Source of the DNA: SZUA-252 sp035716005
GTDB lineage: Bacteria; Eisenbacteria; RBG-16-71-46; SZUA-252
Length of the DNA: 64,000 nt
Assembly: GCA_035716005.1 (NCBI GenBank)
Contig: DASTKG010000025.1
Coordinates: forward strand, 15,275-79,274
Reading direction: 5' to 3'
The notes under the pieces were generated by a model, which did no database searches, was not told the DNA's origin, and worked only from the letters and a program-made list of their open reading frames with translations. Below, in pieces: positions 16,084-25,416 of this stretch; position 1 is the first letter of the stretch, and each line of letters starts with the position of its first letter. A program made the position numbers and the translations under genes.

Positions 16084-19074
16084 TTGCGCCTGCTCGGGGT
16101 TGTCCTGGGAGTCCTGTTCCTCGCGGGGACGACCTGCGCTCACGCCGCGCCCCCCGTTCAGAGCTGGAGCGAGATCGCCGCGCGGCGCGGACCGCTGGCC
16201 GCATCGCGGCTCCGAGCCGCCCTCGCCGCCACGAAGCCGCTCGGCGTCGACCAGGCCTCCCAGACCCGTCTGACCGGCTCGGCCCACTTCAAGGCCCTCG
16301 TCATCCTCGTCCAGTTCTCGGACCATCCCGCCGACACGCTGAATCACACGCCGGAAGATTACGACAGTCTCCTCTTCAGCGTCGGGACGCTGCCGACGGG
16401 CAGCATGCGCGACTACTACCGCGAGGTTTCGCGAGGCGCGTTCGACATCTCGGGCGTCGTGACGCGGTGGTACACGGCGCCCCGGACGTACGCGGAGTAC
16501 GCCTCGAGCGCCGGCGGCTTCGGCGGCCCGCCCTTCAACGCGCAGCAGCTGGCGGCCGACGCGATTCTCATGGCCGACGCCGACTTGAATCTCACGCAAT
16601 TCGACAACGACGGGCCGGACGGCGTGCCGAACTCCGGCGACGACGACGGGACGATCGACGGGCTCTTCATCGTGCACGCGGGCCCCGGAGGCGAGGAGAC
16701 GGCCGATCTCAACGACATCTGGTCCCACAAGTGGACTCTTCCGAACCCCTACGTTTCCCCCGACGGGGTCTCCGCCTATCCCTACACGACGGAGCCCGAG
16801 GAATGGGCGGGGCTCGCCTTCGCCACCACGCCGGGGCAGCTCATTTCCGTGGGCGTCTTCTGCCACGAGTACGGCCACGTGCTGGGCCTCCCCGATCTCT
16901 ACGACACCTCCGGCACGTCCACCGCGAACGAGGGAGTCGGCGAGTGGGACCTCATGGGCTCCGGCCTCTACAACCATCTCCCCGGCCAGGCGCTCGGGAC
17001 GACCCCCTGCCACTTCTCCGCGTGGTCGCTCGCGCGCCTCGGCTGGGTGACGCCGACGTGGGTCACGCAGGACTCTCTCGCCGTCGCGATCGCCCCCGTG
17101 GAGACCTCCGACCAGGTCTTCCGGCTCTGGACGAACGGCCAGGAGGATTCGGAGTACTTCCTGATCGAGAACCGCCAGCCGATCGGATTCGACGCCGCGC
17201 TCGTCCGCTCGTCGACCGAGTCGGGAAACGGAGCCTCGCACGGCCTCCTCATCTACCACATCGACGAGGGGGTCCTCGGGCAGTCCGATCCCGCGCGAAA
17301 GATGGTCGACGTGGAGGAGGGGGGCGGTTCGCGGACTCCGTCGGGCTTCCTGGGCGAACAGAACCTCGACCTCGGGTCGGGGCAGACGGCCACCCAGACG
17401 ACGTGCGGCGGAACGCCGAACGTCACGGGAAATCGCGGCGACGCCTACGACCCCTGGCCGGGCGCGGGGGATCGGACCGCCTTCGACGGGCTTTCCTGCC
17501 CGAACAGCGTGCGCGATTGCGGAAACCTGGCCACGCAGGTCGGCGTCCGGAACATCACCGAATCGGGCGGAACGATCACCGCCGATCTCCTCGTCACGGG
17601 GCTCATGATCCGCCGCGAGACGCCGGCGATCGACGACTCTCCCACGACCGGCACGCCGAACAACGGCAACGGACTCCTGGAGAGCGGCGAGACCGTGCTG
17701 CTCCGCTTCCCGATCACGAATGTCGGCGCCACGCCGACGGGCCCCCTCGTGGGACACGTCGCGTCGCTGGAGCCCTACCTCACGATCTACTCCGACGCCA
17801 TCAACTACGCGCCTCTCGCGCCCGGCCAGACCGATTCCGCGGCCGTGGTCTTCGCCGACGTGAATCTCGCGCCCGACCCGGGAAGCGCCATGGTTTCGTT
17901 CCAGCTCCTCGGGGATTTCAGCCAGATCCTCGCCGACAGCTTCCAGATGATGATCGGCGACAACACCGGCATCTGCGAGAACTTCGAGGGGACGTCGGCG
18001 CACTGGTACGGCGTGGCCATCGGCTGCGACGGCGTGAACGAGTGGCACCGGGAGACCGGACTGGGGGCGAACCACACCGGATTCGGCGCGTGGTCGTGGC
18101 GGCTCGGACCGGTGGGGCCGGTCGGGTCGTACGCTCCGTCCGAGGACGCCCGTCTCATCAGTCCGCCCATTCTCCTTCCGAGCGCGTCGGCCACGCTCCG
18201 ATTCTGGCAGAAGTACGACTGCGAATTCGTCTTCGACGGACTCTGGGTGGAGATTTCCACCGACGCCGGCGCGACCTGGACGCCGCTCACGCCCGTCGGG
18301 GGATACAACACGGGCGACCGATACAGCGGGACGAGGTCGACCTTCACGGAGGCCGTCTTCCCCCTCGACGGCTATTCGGGGATCGTGCAGATCGCGTTCC
18401 ACTTCGTGTCGGTGCCGCCGAACGGGGGCTCCGGCTGGTGGATCGACGACGTCACGATCGACGGGACGGCCCCCTGCGCGCCGGTCAGCGTCGACGTGGA
18501 TCGCTTCACCGCGGTCGCGGAACAAAACTCGAACCCGCCGCGCGTCCGCCTCGACTGGGCTCTCTCGCAGGGCACGAGCGCGACCGTCGACTTGCGGCGC
18601 GCCATCGCCGGCCTCGACCCCGTCTCGATCATCCGGATTCCCAACTTCAGCGGCGAGGGCTCGGCCGAGGACGTGAACGTGGTTCCCGGCGCGAGCTACG
18701 ACTATTCGCTGCACGTCGTCCGGGACGGAGCTCCGGACGTGGTGGCGGGCCCCATCCGGGTGGACGTGCCGGCCCTGGCGCCCCCCGGGGCGCCCCGCGT
18801 GTTCGCGCTCGCGCCCGTCCGACCCAACCCGTTCCGCCCCGAAGCGGGGCTCGTCGTCTCCCTGGACCGCGACGGACCCTTCATGGTACGCATCTACAGT
18901 CCGGACGGCAGGCTCGTGCGGACGATGCGATTCGACTCGCGGCCGGCGGGGACGCACTCGATCCGATGGGACGGCCGCGACGATCACGGCCGCCCGGCGT
19001 CCGCCGGCATCTACCTCTTCGAGCTGCGGTTCGGATCCCGAACCAGCGTCCAAAAGGCGGTACTCCTGCGATGA
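16084..19074 (+). CDS. Secreted M6-family metalloprotease with FlgD-like C-terminal tail
   Basis: The 996-residue protein starts at TTG 16084, 7 bp after a strong GGAGGGAG. A signal peptide (residues 1-22) precedes a prodomain and an M6 (immune inhibitor A-like) catalytic domain with zinc motif CHEYGHVLGLPDLYD (about 260-274) and GVGEWDLMGSG. Residues ~500-800 contain beta-sandwich and MAM/jelly-roll-like modules (WWIDDVTIDG). The last ~90 residues (PVRPNPFRPEAG ... GIYLFELRFG) form a FlgD/T9SS-sorting-like Ig domain. The leader before the TTG can pair CTCCCAGC (16041-16048) with the ribosome-site side GCTGGAG (16066-16072). It is coupled to the next gene by ATGA. Confidence 0.85.
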   Translation: MRLLGVVLGVLFLAGTTCAHAAPPVQSWSEIAARRGPLAASRLRAALAATKPLGVDQASQTRLTGSAHFKALVILVQFSDHPADTLNHTPEDYDSLLFSVGTLPTGSMRDYYREVSRGAFDISGVVTRWYTAPRTYAEYASSAGGFGGPPFNAQQLAADAILMADADLNLTQFDNDGPDGVPNSGDDDGTIDGLFIVHAGPGGEETADLNDIWSHKWTLPNPYVSPDGVSAYPYTTEPEEWAGLAFATTPGQLISVGVFCHEYGHVLGLPDLYDTSGTSTANEGVGEWDLMGSGLYNHLPGQALGTTPCHFSAWSLARLGWVTPTWVTQDSLAVAIAPVETSDQVFRLWTNGQEDSEYFLIENRQPIGFDAALVRSSTESGNGASHGLLIYHIDEGVLGQSDPARKMVDVEEGGGSRTPSGFLGEQNLDLGSGQTATQTTCGGTPNVTGNRGDAYDPWPGAGDRTAFDGLSCPNSVRDCGNLATQVGVRNITESGGTITADLLVTGLMIRRETPAIDDSPTTGTPNNGNGLLESGETVLLRFPITNVGATPTGPLVGHVASLEPYLTIYSDAINYAPLAPGQTDSAAVVFADVNLAPDPGSAMVSFQLLGDFSQILADSFQMMIGDNTGICENFEGTSAHWYGVAIGCDGVNEWHRETGLGANHTGFGAWSWRLGPVGPVGSYAPSEDARLISPPILLPSASATLRFWQKYDCEFVFDGLWVEISTDAGATWTPLTPVGGYNTGDRYSGTRSTFTEAVFPLDGYSGIVQIAFHFVSVPPNGGSGWWIDDVTIDGTAPCAPVSVDVDRFTAVAEQNSNPPRVRLDWALSQGTSATVDLRRAIAGLDPVSIIRIPNFSGEGSAEDVNVVPGASYDYSLHVVRDGAPDVVAGPIRVDVPALAPPGAPRVFALAPVRPNPFRPEAGLVVSLDRDGPFMVRIYSPDGRLVRTMRFDSRPAGTHSIRWDGRDDHGRPASAGIYLFELRFGSRTSVQKAVLLR

Positions 19075-19577
19075 GCTCCACGACCACGCGACTCGACGGC
19101 CCCATGGTCTACTTGGAAGTGCCCGGCCCCGAACACCTCCCCACGATCTGGAAGGTCTATCTCGACGCACCCGACTACTTCGAAGCCATCCTCGGGACGA
19201 AGGACTTCGACCCGGTCGCGGTGGAGATGCTCTACGAGGAGGCGATCTCGGACGAGAACCGTTTCTACTTCGGGGTCCGCCGCACCGACACGAAGGCGCT
19301 CATCGGAACGCTCGAGGTGGAGGTGGGCACGTCGGAGATTCCCGCCATTCTGCGCGGGCTGGTCCTGTCGCAGGCGGAGCGGGGCCACGGCTACGGACGG
19401 GCGGCTCTGGAGCTGGTGGAGCGGTTCCTGGCGGACGAGTACGGCGTGGGAGCGCTGGCGGCGGAAGTGCCGCCGGGCCTCGACGACGGAGAGCGGTTCC
19501 TGGAGGCGATGGGCTTCCGCGAACGCCGCCTCAAGTCGGGCGACGTCCGCTGGATCAAGAAGCTCGATTCGGAGTAG
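19071..19577 (+). CDS. GNAT-family N-acetyltransferase
   Basis: This is a 168-residue cytoplasmic protein. The acetyl-CoA-binding motif A is visible as SQAERGHGYGRAALELVERF (about 103-122, with the Q/R-x-x-G-x-G/A loop). Motif B follows at FLEAMGFRERR. It resembles RimJ/RimL-type acetyltransferases; the target is unknown. The start overlaps the protease stop (ATGA). Its 3' end overlaps the convergent histidine kinase gene by 23 bp. Confidence 0.75.
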   Translation: MSSTTTRLDGPMVYLEVPGPEHLPTIWKVYLDAPDYFEAILGTKDFDPVAVEMLYEEAISDENRFYFGVRRTDTKALIGTLEVEVGTSEIPAILRGLVLSQAERGHGYGRAALELVERFLADEYGVGALAAEVPPGLDDGERFLEAMGFRERRLKSGDVRWIKKLDSE

Positions 19578-21909
19578 CGTTTCGCGCCGCCATGGCGCGG
19601 TTCACGCGGGAGACCAGCTCCTCCAGATCGAACGGCTTGCTGACGACGAAATTCACGCCGTGCGATTGGACCATCTCCTCGCTGATGGTCGCGCCCCAGC
19701 CGGTGACGAGGCCGAGCACCACCGACGGCGCCCCTTCCTTCCGCACCACCTGCGCCACGCCCCAGCCGCTCACGTCGGCCATGCCCAGGTCGGTCAGCAC
19801 CACGTCGTAGGGCTGCTCGCGGAAGCGCTCGATCCCGTCCAGGCCGCACGAGGCCGCCGTCACCTGGTGCCCGGCCCGCTCCAGCGCGTCGCGCAGAACT
19901 CCGAGCAGCTCCGTCTCGTCGTCCACCACCAGGATGCGCGCCTGGAACGGCGCCTGCACGCGGACGGGCGAGTGCGCGGCCGGGCTCGCCTCGCGGGTGG
20001 CGGGGAAGCGCATGCGGATGGTCGTTCCCTCTCCCGGCGCCGTCTCCACCTCCACCGTGCCGCGATGACGCGAGACGATGCCGTAGACCATGGAGAGCCC
20101 GAGTCCCGTTCCCGCCATTCCCTTCGTCGTGAAGAACGGCTCGAACATGCGGCTCTTCACGCTCTCGTTCATGCCGGTTCCGTCGTCGATGACCTCGAGG
20201 ATCGCCTCGTCTCCCTCGACGCGGCTCCGGATGGCGATCACGCCTCCCCGCGGAAGTGCGTCGACCGCGTTGAAGATGAGATTCGTGAGCGCCTCGCGGA
20301 TCTCGGCGCGCGAGCCGAGGATGGGACGGGAATCGACGACCTCGACGCGGACGTCCACCTTCACGCCGCGGCGCTGCGCGTCGTTGCTCCACTTCCCGCG
20401 CGTGATCTCCACCACTTCCTCGGCCACGCTCGGAAGGTCGAGCGGCTCGTGGGCGCGGTCCTCCCGCACCCGCGTGAATTGCTGGATTCGGCGCACGGCC
20501 TCGCCGCCGTCCATGGCGGCCTGCCGGATGACGTTCAGTCCGGCGGAGATCTCCTGGTCCTGCGACTTCATGAGAAGGAGCTGCGTGCGCCCGAGGATGA
20601 TTCCGAGGTTGTTGTTGAAGTCGTGCGCCACGCCGGCCGCCAGCTCGCCCAGGGCGCGGAGCTTCTCGCCGCGCACGAGCCTGCCCTGCAGATCGCGCAG
20701 CGCGGAGACGTCCGAGAGGAGGATCATGCTGGCCGGCTCGTTCTGGAAGACGAGCGGCGCCACCTGAAGCTCCGCGTGAACGCTCCGGCCGCCGGCGTGC
20801 TGGATTTCGACGGAGACCTGCGTCGCCTCCGATTCGGTCCCGAGCAGCGCGGATCGCACCGCCGAGCGGGACGCCGGCGCGAAGAGGGACCCGACGTCGA
20901 ATTCGGGCGTCTTCAGCTCGCTCACGCTCCGCCCCGTCATCCTCTCCAGCGCTGGATTCGTGAAGACGATGCGGTCGGCCTGGAGGATGGCGATCCCCTG
21001 CGGGGCGCTTTCGACCAGGACGCGGTACTTCGCCTCCGATTCCACGAGCGCCCGCGTGCGGGCCTCCACGGCCGCCTCCAGCGTCTGGTTGAGACGCGCG
21101 AGATTCTCGCGGCTGGCGAGGATCTCGGCCTGCTGGCGCTGCACCTCGCCGGCCATGTGGTCGAAGTGCCACGCGAGCGTCTCCAGCTCGTCGCCCGACT
21201 TGAGATCGACGCGCTGCGAGTAGTCTCCCGTCGCGATGGCGCGCGTGGCGGTCACGAGCCGCTGGATCGGGCGCGTGATGCCGCCGGCCGCCGCGCGCGC
21301 CGCGAGGAGGCAGAGGATCGCGGCCAGGATGCCCGCCAGAATCAGGTTCCAGGTGAGCGATGCGACCTCCCGGTCGACGCCCTCCATGGAAAGGGCGATC
21401 CGGACCGTTCCCCATTTCACGGCGTAGCCCTGGACGAAGACGGGGAGGAAGATTTCGAGGAGGCGCGCCTCGCCGGGCCTCTGCGGCGGAAGGAAGCGCC
21501 AGCGCTCCTCGCGCGTGGCGTGGGCGAAGAAGTCGGCGGCGTCGCGCGGCGGATTGCCGAACGAATTGTCGCTCCGGCTGTCGGCCGCGATCATCCCTTC
21601 CTTGTCGTAGATGACGACGTACGCGATCTCGCTCCCTTCCTGCGAGCGGCTGGCGGCCTGATTGAGCGCGACGTAGTTGTAGGAGAGGAGGGACGGCGTG
21701 GAGAGCCAGGCGATGTTCCGCGCCACGGCGATGCCGCGCTTCCGGGTCTCGCGCTGGAGCGAGTCCGATTCGCTTCGAACGAGGAAGGTCACCGCGGCGG
21801 CCACGAGGCCGACGACGACGACCGCGAAAGTCAGGAAGATCCGCGCCTGTAGCCCGCGCCAGAACGGAATCGGGCGTTCAGCGGGATGCGTCGCGACGGT
21901 CCCGGCCAT
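19555..21909 (-). CDS. Hybrid sensor histidine kinase (HAMP-PAS-HisKA-HATPase-REC)
   Basis: The 784-residue protein has two membrane segments (about 24-44 and 187-207) flanking a ~140-residue extracytoplasmic sensor domain. It then has HAMP (about 208-262), a coiled linker, PAS (about 285-400), and HisKA with the phosphorylated His in VAHDFNNNLGII (about 427). The HATPase domain has N, G1 (IDDGTGMN) and G2 (GTGLGLSMVYGI) boxes. A C-terminal receiver carries VVDDE, acceptor Asp in LTDLGM (about 707) and Lys in VSKPFD. All catalytic residues are present. The start overlaps the substrate-binding-protein gene by 32 bp, so the sensor and binding protein are co-expressed. No separate output regulator is adjacent. 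Confidence 0.88.
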   Translation of the reverse strand: MAGTVATHPAERPIPFWRGLQARIFLTFAVVVVGLVAAAVTFLVRSESDSLQRETRKRGIAVARNIAWLSTPSLLSYNYVALNQAASRSQEGSEIAYVVIYDKEGMIAADSRSDNSFGNPPRDAADFFAHATREERWRFLPPQRPGEARLLEIFLPVFVQGYAVKWGTVRIALSMEGVDREVASLTWNLILAGILAAILCLLAARAAAGGITRPIQRLVTATRAIATGDYSQRVDLKSGDELETLAWHFDHMAGEVQRQQAEILASRENLARLNQTLEAAVEARTRALVESEAKYRVLVESAPQGIAILQADRIVFTNPALERMTGRSVSELKTPEFDVGSLFAPASRSAVRSALLGTESEATQVSVEIQHAGGRSVHAELQVAPLVFQNEPASMILLSDVSALRDLQGRLVRGEKLRALGELAAGVAHDFNNNLGIILGRTQLLLMKSQDQEISAGLNVIRQAAMDGGEAVRRIQQFTRVREDRAHEPLDLPSVAEEVVEITRGKWSNDAQRRGVKVDVRVEVVDSRPILGSRAEIREALTNLIFNAVDALPRGGVIAIRSRVEGDEAILEVIDDGTGMNESVKSRMFEPFFTTKGMAGTGLGLSMVYGIVSRHRGTVEVETAPGEGTTIRMRFPATREASPAAHSPVRVQAPFQARILVVDDETELLGVLRDALERAGHQVTAASCGLDGIERFREQPYDVVLTDLGMADVSGWGVAQVVRKEGAPSVVLGLVTGWGATISEEMVQSHGVNFVVSKPFDLEELVSRVNRAMAARNATPNRAS

Positions 21910-23599
21910 CCCTGGGCTCCGTGAGGTGGAGCTTCTCCATGGCGAGCGTCGAGATGCCGAGCGGATTCATCTCGAGTCCCGCCACGTTGTCCTTCATTCC
22001 GATGAAACTGACCGTCGAATAGAGCGGCACGAAGGGGGCGTCGCGAAGGATCGCCTCCTCCGCCTCGCGGTAGAGCTCGTTGCGATGGTCGCCGTCCAGC
22101 GTCGAGCGCGCCAGGTCGAGGAGCGAGTCGACCGCCCCGGAGCGGTAGCGGAAGTAGTTCGTCGCGCTGGTCGAGTAGGCGAGGCTTCGGAGGAACGTTT
22201 CCGGATCGGGGATGTCGGCGATCCAGGCGAGTCCGAAGAGCGCGGCCTTTCGCTCGGTGATGACCTTGTCGAGGACGGCCCACGACTCGTAGCGAACCGC
22301 GACGTCGATTCCCGCCTCCGCGAGGGAGCGGACCATGACCGAGTCGGTCAGGCGGAGGTTCGCGCTCGTCATGCTCTTCCAGAGCGTGAGCCGCGGGAGC
22401 GGATGCCCCGGACCGTACCCCGCCTCGGCGAGAAGCCTCTTCGCCGCGGCCACGTCGCGCGCCGGAACCTTGTTCGAGGGGCTGTACCCCGGCACGCCGG
22501 CCGGAAGGATCCCCTGCGCGAGGGTCTTCCCCTCGGGCCTCGCGTCGAGCATGCCCTGGCGATCGATGGCGAGCGCGACCGCGCGGCGAACGCGCGCGTC
22601 GTCGAGCGGCGGGACGGACGCGTTCATGCCGATGAAGGAGAGGCTCAGGTCCTGCCAGCGGAGCACGGCGAGCCCGGGGCGCGCGCGGAACTCCTCGATC
22701 CGGTTGCTCGGCAGGAGACTCAGCGTCGCGCGTCCTTCGAGGAGGGCGTCGGCCCCGGCCTCGAGAACGTCGCCGGGGGGCGCGATGAAGATGAGGCTGT
22801 CGAGCTTGGGGCGCCCCATGAAGTAGTCGTCGTTCGCGGCGAGGGCGACGGCGCGATCGCCTTCCATGCGAACGTACCGGAACGGTCCGGTGCCGACCGG
22901 ATTCGACTCGAGGGCGCGCGGCCCGCCCTTCTCCAGCACCTCGCGCGGGACGACGCTCGTCTGGTCGAGCGCCAAGGCGTAGAGGAGCGAGGAGTAGGGC
23001 CGGCTCAGCGTGATCTGGAGCTGGTAGCGGTCGAGGGCGCGAATGCCGCGAATCGACGCCGCCTTCCCCCTCACGAAGTCAGGCACGCCGGCGATCGCGT
23101 CGAGGTAGTTCGCGGCGAGCCCCTCGGAGCGGAACGGCTCCCGAAAGACGCGCGTCAGGCTGTAGGCGAAGTCCTCCGCCGTCACCTCGCGTCCGTTGTG
23201 GAAGCGCACCCCGGGGCGAACGTGGAAGACGTAGCGGAGTCCGTCCTTCGAGATCGTCCAGCTCTCGGCGAGCTGGGGCGTCGGCTCCAGGTCGGAGGTC
23301 ATCCCGACGAGGGGACTATAGATCTGCGCCACGACCTCGGAGGAATAGGAGTCCGACGCGTGCGCCGGATCGAGCGTGTGCGGGAATTCCTGGTAGAAGC
23401 GGAAGACGTTGGGACCGGGACGGAGCGTGGGCGCGACGGAGGGGCTCGGCGCCCTGCCCGTGCGACCGCCGTCGACGGGCGCGCCCGACTGGCGGCGGAG
23501 GACGCTCGGCAGAGCGACCGCGGCCAAAAGGAGCAGCACCGCGCCGAGCGCGGCCGCCCTCCCACCCCACTTGTCCCAAAAGGCGCCCATCTCGATCAT
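21878..23599 (-). CDS. Family 5 (peptide/nickel-type) substrate-binding protein, orphan
   Basis: The 573-residue protein has an N-terminal hydrophobic segment (AALGAVLLLLAAVALPSVL, about 14-32) with no lipobox Cys, so it may be membrane-anchored or cleaved. The DppA/OppA fold is clear: EFPHTLDPAHASDSYSSEVV, LAESWTISKDGLRYVFHVRP, the GVRFHNGREVTAEDFAYSL signature of family 5, and NPVGTGPFRYV. No permease or ATPase gene is nearby. The downstream overlapping gene is a membrane histidine kinase, so it may work as a ligand sensor rather than a transporter part (inference). Confidence 0.85.
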   Translation of the reverse strand: MIEMGAFWDKWGGRAAALGAVLLLLAAVALPSVLRRQSGAPVDGGRTGRAPSPSVAPTLRPGPNVFRFYQEFPHTLDPAHASDSYSSEVVAQIYSPLVGMTSDLEPTPQLAESWTISKDGLRYVFHVRPGVRFHNGREVTAEDFAYSLTRVFREPFRSEGLAANYLDAIAGVPDFVRGKAASIRGIRALDRYQLQITLSRPYSSLLYALALDQTSVVPREVLEKGGPRALESNPVGTGPFRYVRMEGDRAVALAANDDYFMGRPKLDSLIFIAPPGDVLEAGADALLEGRATLSLLPSNRIEEFRARPGLAVLRWQDLSLSFIGMNASVPPLDDARVRRAVALAIDRQGMLDARPEGKTLAQGILPAGVPGYSPSNKVPARDVAAAKRLLAEAGYGPGHPLPRLTLWKSMTSANLRLTDSVMVRSLAEAGIDVAVRYESWAVLDKVITERKAALFGLAWIADIPDPETFLRSLAYSTSATNYFRYRSGAVDSLLDLARSTLDGDHRNELYREAEEAILRDAPFVPLYSTVSFIGMKDNVAGLEMNPLGISTLAMEKLHLTEPRDGRDRRDASR

Positions 23600-23716
23600 G
23601 AATCGGAAGACGGGCCTCGTAACTTCAGTTGAAACTGGGAGTTCGGGGGAGGGGCGCCCGGGCGTTAGCGGCTTGTAATCGATTGCGGGACAGGCTTTTA
23701 CGGCCGGACCGGAAGA

Positions 23717-24127
23717 CTATTCCGACTCTCTCCAGCGGCGCTCCCGCTTCACGGCGCCGCGCTGCTTCTTGGCCTCGATCCGGGCGGCCCGCGACGACGC
23801 CGTCGCCTTCGTGGGGCGCCGGACACGCCGCGGCGCGAGGGCCGCCGCCACGAGCGCGCGAAGGCGTTCCACGGCCGCATCCCGATTCCTGGACTGGGAG
23901 CGAAAGCGCTGCGAGACGACGCGGATCGTTCCGTCCGCCGCGAGTCGTGACGCGAGGGCCGCTCGAACCACGGTCTTCGCCTCGGGCGAGAGCGCGGACG
24001 CCTCCAGGTCCCAGACCGCCTCGACGCGCGTCTCCACCTTGTTCACGTTCTGCCCGCCCGGCCCTCCGGCCCGAGACGTCCGGAACCGGATCTCGCGGAG
24101 CGGGACGGTCACGCGCGGCGTCGACAC
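23717..24127 (-). CDS. arfB: Alternative ribosome-rescue factor ArfB (YaeJ)
   Basis: The 136-residue protein contains the release-factor GGQ motif in SRAGGPGGQNVNKVETRVE (about 18-36), which hydrolyses peptidyl-tRNA on stalled ribosomes. A basic C-terminal tail (PRRVRRPTKA, AKKQRG, KRERRW) would enter the empty mRNA channel. Length and layout match ArfB. The GTG start lies 2 bp after the M24 peptidase stop, at the end of an operon that also contains hflX. Confidence 0.9.
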   Translation of the reverse strand: MSTPRVTVPLREIRFRTSRAGGPGGQNVNKVETRVEAVWDLEASALSPEAKTVVRAALASRLAADGTIRVVSQRFRSQSRNRDAAVERLRALVAAALAPRRVRRPTKATASSRAARIEAKKQRGAVKRERRWRESE

Positions 24128-24129
24128 GG

Positions 24130-25416
24130 TCAGGCGAGGAGCGCGGGGAGTTCGCGCTGGACGGGGGCCGTGGTGACGACGGCCTTGCCGCCGTCGAGGA
24201 GGAGATTCACCTCGCTTCGCGCGCCGAAGTCGTCGAGGTAGACGCCGGGCTCCACCGAGACGAGGGTGCCGTCGAGGAGGCGGCGGTCGTCGTGCGTCTC
24301 GAGATTGTCGAGATGAACGCCGTTCGCGTGCACCTCCTCGCCGATCGAATGCCCCGTGCGGTGGAGGAATCGGTCGCCGTAGCCGCGCGCGCGGACGACG
24401 GCGCGCGCCGCGTCGTCGACGTCGCAGCCCCGAATGGACCTCCCCGCGGCCAGCGCCGCCTCGACGGCGCCGACGGCGGCGTCACGCGCGTCGCGGACGA
24501 CGGCGAAGATCTCGCGATGCCGCGCGGGCGCGGAGGCCCCGACGAAGGCGCATTGCGTGTAGTCGGCGTAGACGGCGCCCGGCCGCTTCGCCTTGCACCA
24601 GGCGTCGATCAGGAGAAAGTCCCCCTCGCGAATCGGCGCGTCGGTGGCCTCGTTCGTGTCGAAATGGGGATCTCCCGAGTGGGCGTTCACGGCGACGGTC
24701 GGCGCGTCGACGGAGGTCATTCCCTCGGCGTCGTACCGCTCCAAGATCCAGCGCTGGAGCGACGTCTCCGTGAGCGGCTTCCCCGCCCGAACGCTCTCGC
24801 GCACGCGGGCGAAGGCCGCGTCGAAGATCCCGTGCAGGATCCGCCCCGTGGCCACGTGGTCGCGCCGCGCCTCCGGCGAGAGGACGCCGCCGAAGCGCTG
24901 CGCGAGATTCGCCGAGGAGACGACCTGCGCCCCCGCGGCGCGCACGAGTTCCACCGTCCCCGCGTCGACGCGCGAGACGTAGGGGAGCCGGGCGAGCGGC
25001 GAGTACTCCATGGCGATCGAGGGGGCGAATCCGCCCGCGGTGCCGAGCGAAGCGACCGTCGTTCCCACGGCCTCCGCGACGGCCCGGCCGAGCTCCGCCC
25101 ACTCGAGGTAGACGGTCGTCTCGCCGGGGAAGGGATCGAGGGCGCGCGGCTCGATGCGATGAACGACGCGACGCGGCGTGCCGCGCGCGGGGACGAGATA
25201 GAACCAGCGGCGCGACGTCTTGCCGCGATGGGGCAGCCGGTCGAAGCCGAGCACCGCGGGCGCGATCGGATTCGAGCCGTGGAAGTCGTAGAGAAGCCAG
25301 GCGCCGATCTCCTCCTCGAGGAGCGCGGCCTGAATCGCCTCCACCCGGGCGCTCGCGCGCTCCGGCGTGTCGGGGGGCTCGAGCGCGCCCGCGGGCCGCG
25401 GAGCCGGCGAGCTCAC
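24130..25416 (-). CDS. M24-family Xaa-Pro peptidase (second copy)
   Basis: The GTG at 25416 overlaps the hflX stop (GTGA) and gives a 428-residue protein. An N-terminal creatinase-like domain (GAWLLYDFHGSNPIAPAVLG) precedes a pita-bread catalytic domain. All five metal ligands are visible: Asp in FLLIDAWC, Asp in YADYTQCAF, His in HRTGHSIGEEVHANG, Glu in VSVEPGVYL and Glu in GARSEVNLLL. It should remove N-terminal residues next to proline. It differs clearly from the other M24 gene in this operon. This arm of the M24 family, with the unusual DAWC metal site, has no assigned substrate that I know of. Confidence 0.82.
   Translation of the reverse strand: MSSPAPRPAGALEPPDTPERASARVEAIQAALLEEEIGAWLLYDFHGSNPIAPAVLGFDRLPHRGKTSRRWFYLVPARGTPRRVVHRIEPRALDPFPGETTVYLEWAELGRAVAEAVGTTVASLGTAGGFAPSIAMEYSPLARLPYVSRVDAGTVELVRAAGAQVVSSANLAQRFGGVLSPEARRDHVATGRILHGIFDAAFARVRESVRAGKPLTETSLQRWILERYDAEGMTSVDAPTVAVNAHSGDPHFDTNEATDAPIREGDFLLIDAWCKAKRPGAVYADYTQCAFVGASAPARHREIFAVVRDARDAAVGAVEAALAAGRSIRGCDVDDAARAVVRARGYGDRFLHRTGHSIGEEVHANGVHLDNLETHDDRRLLDGTLVSVEPGVYLDDFGARSEVNLLLDGGKAVVTTAPVQRELPALLA

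Noticed and set aside
15931..19170. A 1079-codon minus-strand frame opposite the M6 protease
   Set aside because: The plus frame has a signal peptide, HExxH site and FlgD-like tail, while the minus frame has only low-complexity Arg/Val/Asp sequence. It is a GC shadow.
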